Origin: an uncultured Bacilli bacterium
Lineage (GTDB): Bacteria > Bacillota_I > Bacilli_A > RF39 > UBA660
Assembly (NCBI GenBank): GCA_934098445.1
Contig: CAKOOW010000028.1
Location: 1-14,710 of the forward strand
Length of the DNA: 14,710 bases
Direction of reading: 5' to 3'
Made by a program: the position numbers and the translations under genes. The notes beneath the pieces were generated by a model, which worked only from the letters and a program-made list of their open reading frames with translations, did not search any database and was not told the origin of the DNA. Shown here piece after piece: positions 12,674 to 14,710 of this stretch; positions within the stretch are counted from its first letter, which is position 1, and every line of letters begins with the position of its first letter.

Positions 12674-14709
12674 TAACGAGATATCCCCTTTCCTACTTCA
12701 GCTACTTTTCCTAGGGATTTAACTACATCTTCAGGAATCCAGGCATAGCCCTTACCATCTGGTTGTAAGAAACTACACCAAACTTTCCCATTAACAGTAA
12801 CTTTTTTATCTAGAGTTACGGCTTTACCGGCTTTGGTAAGTAAGTTAACGGCATCATTGCTTCCGGAATAAACATAACCTTGAGGGATACTGCTTAAGTC
12901 ATAGACTTCCCCGACATTTAAAGATGTTACGGCATCTGTGGGAATATCTACTTCGGGAACTTTAATTGGTTCTGTACTTGGAGTACTAGGAGTATTACTA
13001 CTAGCTAAAGATGGAGCCTTACTATCGGCAATATTGGTCTTAGGAGTATTCAATTTATCTGTAACATTTTGAAATACAGTCTTTCCGGTTACCATTTCGA
13101 CAACGTTACCAGCTATATAACCAGCAGATACGCCATTTAGGAAGAGATTAACTTCTTTTTGTTTTAGTTTATCTTCAATCTTCTTTAAGCCACTTTGAAT
13201 TTTCTTTGGCAATATTTTTTTTAATTTTTCATCAATTACTTGAGAAATAGTCTTGATTGGTTCTTTATCTTGATGTTTTTCATTATAAAGACTGATGCCT
13301 TTATCGATAGCGTTTATTGCCAACTTAGCAGTAGCAAGCCCCATACGGATGGTACCAACACCAGGAACGCTTGATAACACTAGTCCGGTAGCTAAACCAG
13401 CTGCTAGAAAGCCGGCAGATTTAGCATAAGTTTTCCAGTCTTTACGAACATTACTAACTTTTTGTTTTTTACAAGCGTTAGTAATTTCAGTCATTAAAAG
13501 ATTTTCAATCTCTTCTTTATCAGGAGCATCTTTGATTAAGTTAAATTCTTCTTGACTTTCAATGAAAGCTTTAAGTTCTTCGGGAGTAAATTCTTTTCCT
13601 TGGAAGTTTTTAATTGCTTTTTCTTTAATTTTATCTAAGCCATGAACAATATCAAGCTTTTCTTTAGCAGTTTCATATTCGGCAATGGCGGTTTTACTGT
13701 CAGTAATATAATCGATATCTTTTCTTAAAGGTTCAATACTCATTTCATTTTCTTTAATTTTCTTAGCCATTTCTTCTTGTTCGGATTTTAATTTAGTGGT
13801 CTTATCGATAATCTCTTGATATTCCTTAGCAAAGTCTCTTTCATAAAAGTGTTTATGTAATTCTTCAAGATGATCTAATTCTTTTTCTCTTTTTATTCTT
13901 TCATCGGCAGGAAGACTATCTAATTTTTTTCTCTTTTCTTCCATATCAAGGGCAAAAATAGCATTGTTTTTTCGTAAATCATCAGGTAAATTTCTGAATT
14001 TAATTTCATTAAGATAAACACCTAATTCAGCTTTCTTAGCCGCTAATTTAGCTCTATCTTTTTCATTTTCTTTCTTAGTTTCTTCATCTTGATTTACTAC
14101 TAACATAGCATCACTATTCTTAAGATTTTCTTCTAAAACTTCTATCTCTTTTTGAATCTCGGCTACCTTATTATTTAATTCATCAACGGTCCCAATCTCG
14201 CTAGCGGTATTAGCATACTGAATTAAAGCATACTCTTTGTTATGTTCAAAATCCAACTCTTCTTCTTTAATAGCTTTGGCACGAAGATTATCAACATAAT
14301 CTACAAAATTAATAACTGCGGTACTTAAATTCTCTAGCTCTTTCGTATCCTTATGATCTTTTCTTAAATTCTCAATTTCAAAATTAATAGCTAAACTTTG
14401 ATTCTTCAAGATATTTAAATTACTCGTATCTTTAGGCATTTTATCCAAGCCACATATATCAGGATATTTCTCTGCTAAGTTAGCAATAATATTTTTAACT
14501 TGCGTATCTTGTTCAAAATCTATTTTGCCTTCTTTAAAAGCTTTATTATAATCAAGAGCTTTAAAATGAAGCTTTAGATATTCTTGAAATTCATGAAGAT
14601 CTTGGGCTTTTTTGGCTTCTTCTTCTAGTTTTTTAATTTCTTCTTCGTGCGATTTTTTGGTTGCTTCTAGGGATGTTATTTCACTCTCTAGTGTTTCTAT
14701 CTTACTACG
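12673..14709 (-). CDS. Large coiled-coil protein with glycine-rich membrane-like segments and SH3-like C-terminus (5' end outside window)
   Basis: The frame is open from the right window edge: 678 residues are visible and the true start lies beyond 14710. A TTG at 14448 could be mistaken for the start, but the 87 residues before it continue the same coiled coil without a stop. Residues 1-35 and about 105-370 are Lys/Glu-rich heptad-like coiled coil. About 431-471 (AGFLAAGLATGLVLSSVPGVG then MGLATAKLAINA) and 522-547 (LNGVSAGYIAGNVVEMVTG) are Gly/Ala-rich and hydrophobic. About 554-593 is a Pro/Ser/Thr linker, and about 597-667 looks SH3-like (VTLDKKVTVNGKVWCSFL, then GKGYAWIPEDVV). I recognise no named family. 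The architecture suggests a structural or envelope-associated protein that anchors a binding domain; this is inference. Its stop overlaps the next start (TAATG). Confidence 0.8.
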   Translation of the reverse strand, partial: RSKIETLESEITSLEATKKSHEEEIKKLEEEAKKAQDLHEFQEYLKLHFKALDYNKAFKEGKIDFEQDTQVKNIIANLAEKYPDICGLDKMPKDTSNLNILKNQSLAINFEIENLRKDHKDTKELENLSTAVINFVDYVDNLRAKAIKEEELDFEHNKEYALIQYANTASEIGTVDELNNKVAEIQKEIEVLEENLKNSDAMLVVNQDEETKKENEKDRAKLAAKKAELGVYLNEIKFRNLPDDLRKNNAIFALDMEEKRKKLDSLPADERIKREKELDHLEELHKHFYERDFAKEYQEIIDKTTKLKSEQEEMAKKIKENEMSIEPLRKDIDYITDSKTAIAEYETAKEKLDIVHGLDKIKEKAIKNFQGKEFTPEELKAFIESQEEFNLIKDAPDKEEIENLLMTEITNACKKQKVSNVRKDWKTYAKSAGFLAAGLATGLVLSSVPGVGTIRMGLATAKLAINAIDKGISLYNEKHQDKEPIKTISQVIDEKLKKILPKKIQSGLKKIEDKLKQKEVNLFLNGVSAGYIAGNVVEMVTGKTVFQNVTDKLNTPKTNIADSKAPSLASSNTPSTPSTEPIKVPEVDIPTDAVTSLNVGEVYDLSSIPQGYVYSGSNDAVNLLTKAGKAVTLDKKVTVNGKVWCSFLQPDGKGYAWIPEDVVKSLGKVAEVGKGISR

Positions 14710-14710
14710 A

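Noticed and set aside
14446..14448. TTG as start of the coiled-coil protein
   Set aside because: The frame stays open for 87 more codons to the window edge with the same Lys/Glu-rich coiled-coil composition, and no ribosome binding site precedes the TTG.
1..14710. Mycoplasma-type code (TGA = Trp), CRISPR array, insertion sequence or prophage
   Set aside because: TGA serves as a terminal stop in two genes and Trp is coded by TGG. No regular repeat-spacer array, transposase, integrase or phage structural gene is visible.

Overview
The window is low-GC bacterial DNA from a Firmicutes/Bacilli-type organism. The gene content fits this: a recU-ponA pair, a sufC-D-S-U cluster with the Firmicutes-type SufU, AGGAGG-type ribosome binding sites, and TATAAT/extended -10 promoters. 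TGA is used as a stop (9749-9751 and 9393-9395) and TGG as Trp, so the genetic code is standard and not the Mycoplasma code. A class A penicillin-binding protein shows that the cell makes peptidoglycan. The overall look (very AT-rich, compact, shortened family members) suggests a small-genome, gut-type Bacilli lineage such as RF39; that placement is inference.

Layout. Positions 1-193 hold the N-terminus of serS (minus strand, running off the left edge). Next come a sigma-region-4-like small protein (284-826) and an unrecognised six-helix membrane protein (883-1515), each with its own promoter. The SUF iron-sulfur cluster assembly operon sufC-sufD-sufS-sufU runs leftward from 4621 to 1569 and lacks sufB. 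A 279-bp divergent intergenic region (4622-4900), rich in inverted and direct repeats, separates sufC from the rightward recU-ponA operon (4901-8258: Holliday junction resolvase plus bifunctional peptidoglycan synthase). Two back-to-back intrinsic terminators (8257-8316) separate ponA from a convergent gene for a two-helix membrane protein with a PH-like tail (8322-9341).

Further right, all on the minus strand, are a magnesium-type P-type ATPase (mgtA-like, 9749-12346) coupled by an ATGA overlap to a DUF4186 gene (9393-9752), and a second operon made of a very large coiled-coil/SH3-like protein (12673-14709, cut by the right edge) and an 82-residue partner (12425-12673), closed by a terminator.

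Most of the window is housekeeping. No CRISPR array, insertion sequence, tRNA, rRNA or prophage was seen. The points most worth a second look are the SUF operon with a cysteine-free half-length SufD and no SufB, the coiled-coil/glycine-rich/SH3-like protein (which extends beyond its apparent TTG start to the window edge), unusual active-site residues in the PBP glycosyltransferase and the Mg ATPase, the tandem sigma-4-like protein, and the structured sufC/recU intergenic region.
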